Source: Selaginella moellendorffii (taxonomy: Eukaryota > Streptophyta > Lycopodiopsida > Selaginellales > Selaginellaceae). From it: a stretch of 64,000 bases of DNA. Under the pieces are notes generated by a model. The model was not told the origin of the DNA. It saw only the letters and a list, made by a program, of their open reading frames with translations, and did no database searches. This document shows positions 63,754 to 64,000 of the stretch, one piece after another. A program made the position numbers and the translations under genes. The first letter of the stretch is position 1; each line of letters starts with the position of its first letter. The stretch is from assembly GCF_000143415.4 (NCBI RefSeq), contig NW_003314325.1, positions 414,860-478,859 of the forward strand, in the 5' to 3' direction.

Positions 63754-63767
63754 ATGTATATATTCTA
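63675..63767. repeat. (TA)n / (TATG)n microsatellite
   Basis: TA repeat passing into TATG repeats. Confidence 0.95.
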
Positions 63768-64000
63768 TTTTGTTGTTTACTTCTTAGCAAATTGGGCCCA
63801 AACTGTCTGGAAGGGGTATAGTCCTTATAAAACTTAAATACAACAAACCATAATTGCTGCAAAGCAGTATAATTTTTTAAATATAAAAGTCCAACTTTTA
63901 ATGATATATATCTTAAAGCTATAAAGAAATATAAATATGATTTTTATTTTAGATTCCCATGTCTAACACCAAGTTTGTACATACTCTTTGTTCCACCTAG
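63768..64000. other. AT-rich DNA, nothing recognised
   Basis: No ORF or repeat of note to the end of the window. Confidence 0.4.

Overview
The window is nuclear DNA of a land plant, most likely a Selaginella-like lycophyte. This is inferred from very short introns (about 45-180 bases, many near 50), GC-rich compact genes beside AT-rich repeat-filled stretches, plant-type families (phytosulfokine-type receptor kinase, GARP factor, PPR, CYP71-clan P450), and a histone-H1-derived protamine-like gene, which fits a plant with swimming sperm.

Layout. 1-2 kb: the 3' part of a PSKR-like receptor kinase. 2-5 kb: no gene seen. 5.0-7.4 kb: GARP/G2-like transcription factor with a long 5' leader. 7.8-12.6 kb (minus): a CDCA7-type zinc-finger/DDT chromatin protein and a kynurenine-3-monooxygenase-like FAD enzyme. 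12.6-14.0 kb: mitochondrial ribosomal protein mL46 between two inverted tRNA-Lys genes (CUU and UUU). 14.0-16.4 kb (minus): an intronless 801-residue protein that looks like a Crinkler-type P-loop NTPase joined to a PD-(D/E)XK nuclease. It shares a 105-base promoter with an unknown small gene. 17-23 kb: decayed copies of a recurring cassette plus a SNF2 fragment. 25-33 kb: AT-rich decayed retroelements and microsatellites. 33.4-36.5 kb (minus): broken PPR gene and an intact two-exon P450. 38.2-52.1 kb (minus): another cassette copy, split by a young 10.6-kb Ty3/gypsy element with 294-bp LTRs and a GGCCT target-site duplication. 52.4-55.4 kb: DEAH1 N-terminal mini-gene, lipoyl synthase, H1/protamine-like gene. 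55.6-56.1 kb: scrambled mL46 pseudogene. 57.4-62 kb: best-preserved cassette copy. 62-64 kb: copia remnant, a MITE-like insertion and AT-rich repeats.

The recurring cassette is a central observation. A double zinc-knuckle gene (called ZK here), a DEAH11/12-type helicase-RBR pseudogene, and a 238-residue unknown gene occur in the same order at 17.7-21.6 kb and 57.6-62.0 kb. ZK and helicase pieces also lie at 38.2-52.1 kb on the other strand. Introns are kept between copies, so the copying was at DNA level. Only the ZK and 238-residue genes at 57-62 kb look intact.

The ordinary genes do not form a pathway. Splice sites were chosen by reading frame and GT/GC-AG signals, not by transcripts. Family names are from motif recognition only, since no search could be run.
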